The notes under the pieces are model-generated. The model was given only the letters and a program-made list of their open reading frames with translations, did no database searches and had not been told where the DNA came from. Position numbers and translations under genes: made by a program. A stretch of 64,000 nt of DNA, from NCBI GenBank assembly GCA_947503005.1, contig CANNCA010000004.1, positions 1 through 64,000 of the forward strand, read 5' to 3'. The DNA comes from an uncultured Flavobacteriaceae bacterium. Lineage in GTDB: Bacteria > Bacteroidota > Bacteroidia > Flavobacteriales > Flavobacteriaceae. Below, piece after piece: positions 63,917 through 64,000 of the stretch. The first letter of the stretch is position 1. The number at the start of each line of letters is the position of its first letter.

Positions 63917-63924
63917 TATCTTTG
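63917..63924 (+). promoter_or_regulatory. Flavobacterial -7 box for the Mpl/MurC-like gene
   Basis: TATCTTTG lies 18 bp before the ATG at 63943. Confidence 0.45.
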
Positions 63925-63942
63925 AACCGTAATATACACTTC

Positions 63943-64000
63943 ATGCAAATTCATTTTATCGCCATAGGCGGAAGTGCCATGCACAATTTGGCATTGGCCT
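63943..64000 (+). CDS. mpl: Mpl/MurC-like peptidoglycan ligase, N-terminal fragment
   Basis: Only the first 19 codons are visible: MQIHFIAIGGSAMHNLALA. The N-terminal Rossmann turn with GGSAMHNLA matches Bacteroidota Mpl, which recycles the tripeptide by joining it to UDP-MurNAc; MurC has a similar start (GIGGxGM). The fragment is too short to exclude MurC fully. Confidence 0.6.
   Translation, partial: MQIHFIAIGGSAMHNLALA

Noticed and set aside
1-64000. CRISPR array, rRNA operon or insertion sequence
   Set aside because: No regularly spaced short repeats, no rRNA sequence, and no transposase gene or terminal repeats of IS type were found.

Overview
The window is chromosomal DNA from a member of the Bacteroidota, almost certainly family Flavobacteriaceae. 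The evidence is the gene content (DUF6089, a two-Skp/BamA/UppS cluster, DUF5723, a TTG-started Hpt-Adk fusion, a FolK-dNK fusion, Bacteroidota-type trigger factor and ClpXP), the low G+C look of the sequence, the lack of Shine-Dalgarno sequences before most genes, and repeated use of the flavobacterial -7 promoter box TAnnTTTG. Most of it (about 4.0-64 kb) is densely packed housekeeping sequence.

The accessory part is the left end, 1-3690. A tyrosine recombinase (1994-3121) sits beside single-gene units separated by long, structured repeats of about 200 bp (376-578 and 1337-1537, plus partial copies at 70-100 and 1936-1974). Read leftward from the recombinase, each of the two best-preserved units starts with a GTTAGC core, has its start codon about 20 bp later, and ends with a sequence that matches the inverted start of the same unit. 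This is the layout of integron gene cassettes with attC sites. However, the recombinase lacks the insertion typical of IntI, carries an extra N-terminal domain, and points toward the array. The cargo is a GIY-YIG-like protein (cut by the window edge) and three small proteins of unknown function. A divergent zinc-ribbon gene and a 22-bp palindrome lie beside the recombinase, and tRNA-Leu and tRNA-Gly close the region. This is the best candidate here for an under-described system.

From 4 to 21 kb come mutS, an RNA 2'-O-methyltransferase, the FolK-dNK fusion, sppA, a DUF5723 protein, a queuosine-precursor-type transporter, an AsmA-like protein, DUF2797, a GH3-family enzyme, a membrane AraC regulator, two small outer-membrane-type genes (one broken) and a small hydrolase. 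From 21 to 26.5 kb, tig-clpP-clpX (protein folding and degradation) is followed by a holin-like membrane protein, an esterase and pdxJ.

From 26.5 to 34 kb lies an envelope-biogenesis cluster on the plus strand: CBS protein, nadK, DUF6089, uppS, bamA and two Skp/OmpH chaperones. Next come a ketosynthase III-methyltransferase-glycosyltransferase set, gcvP, a UbiA-like membrane protein, an ECF sigma factor with a zinc anti-sigma-like partner, a rhodanese lipoprotein, two metalloproteases, an M3 oligopeptidase, purE-purK, the Hpt-Adk fusion, a GNAT acetyltransferase, a HEAT-repeat protein and obgE. The right end holds an operon with a 2030-residue alpha-2-macroglobulin, a membrane carboxypeptidase-regulatory-domain protein and a transglutaminase-fold protein, then a cupin-SDR pair and the first codons of an Mpl/MurC-like ligase.
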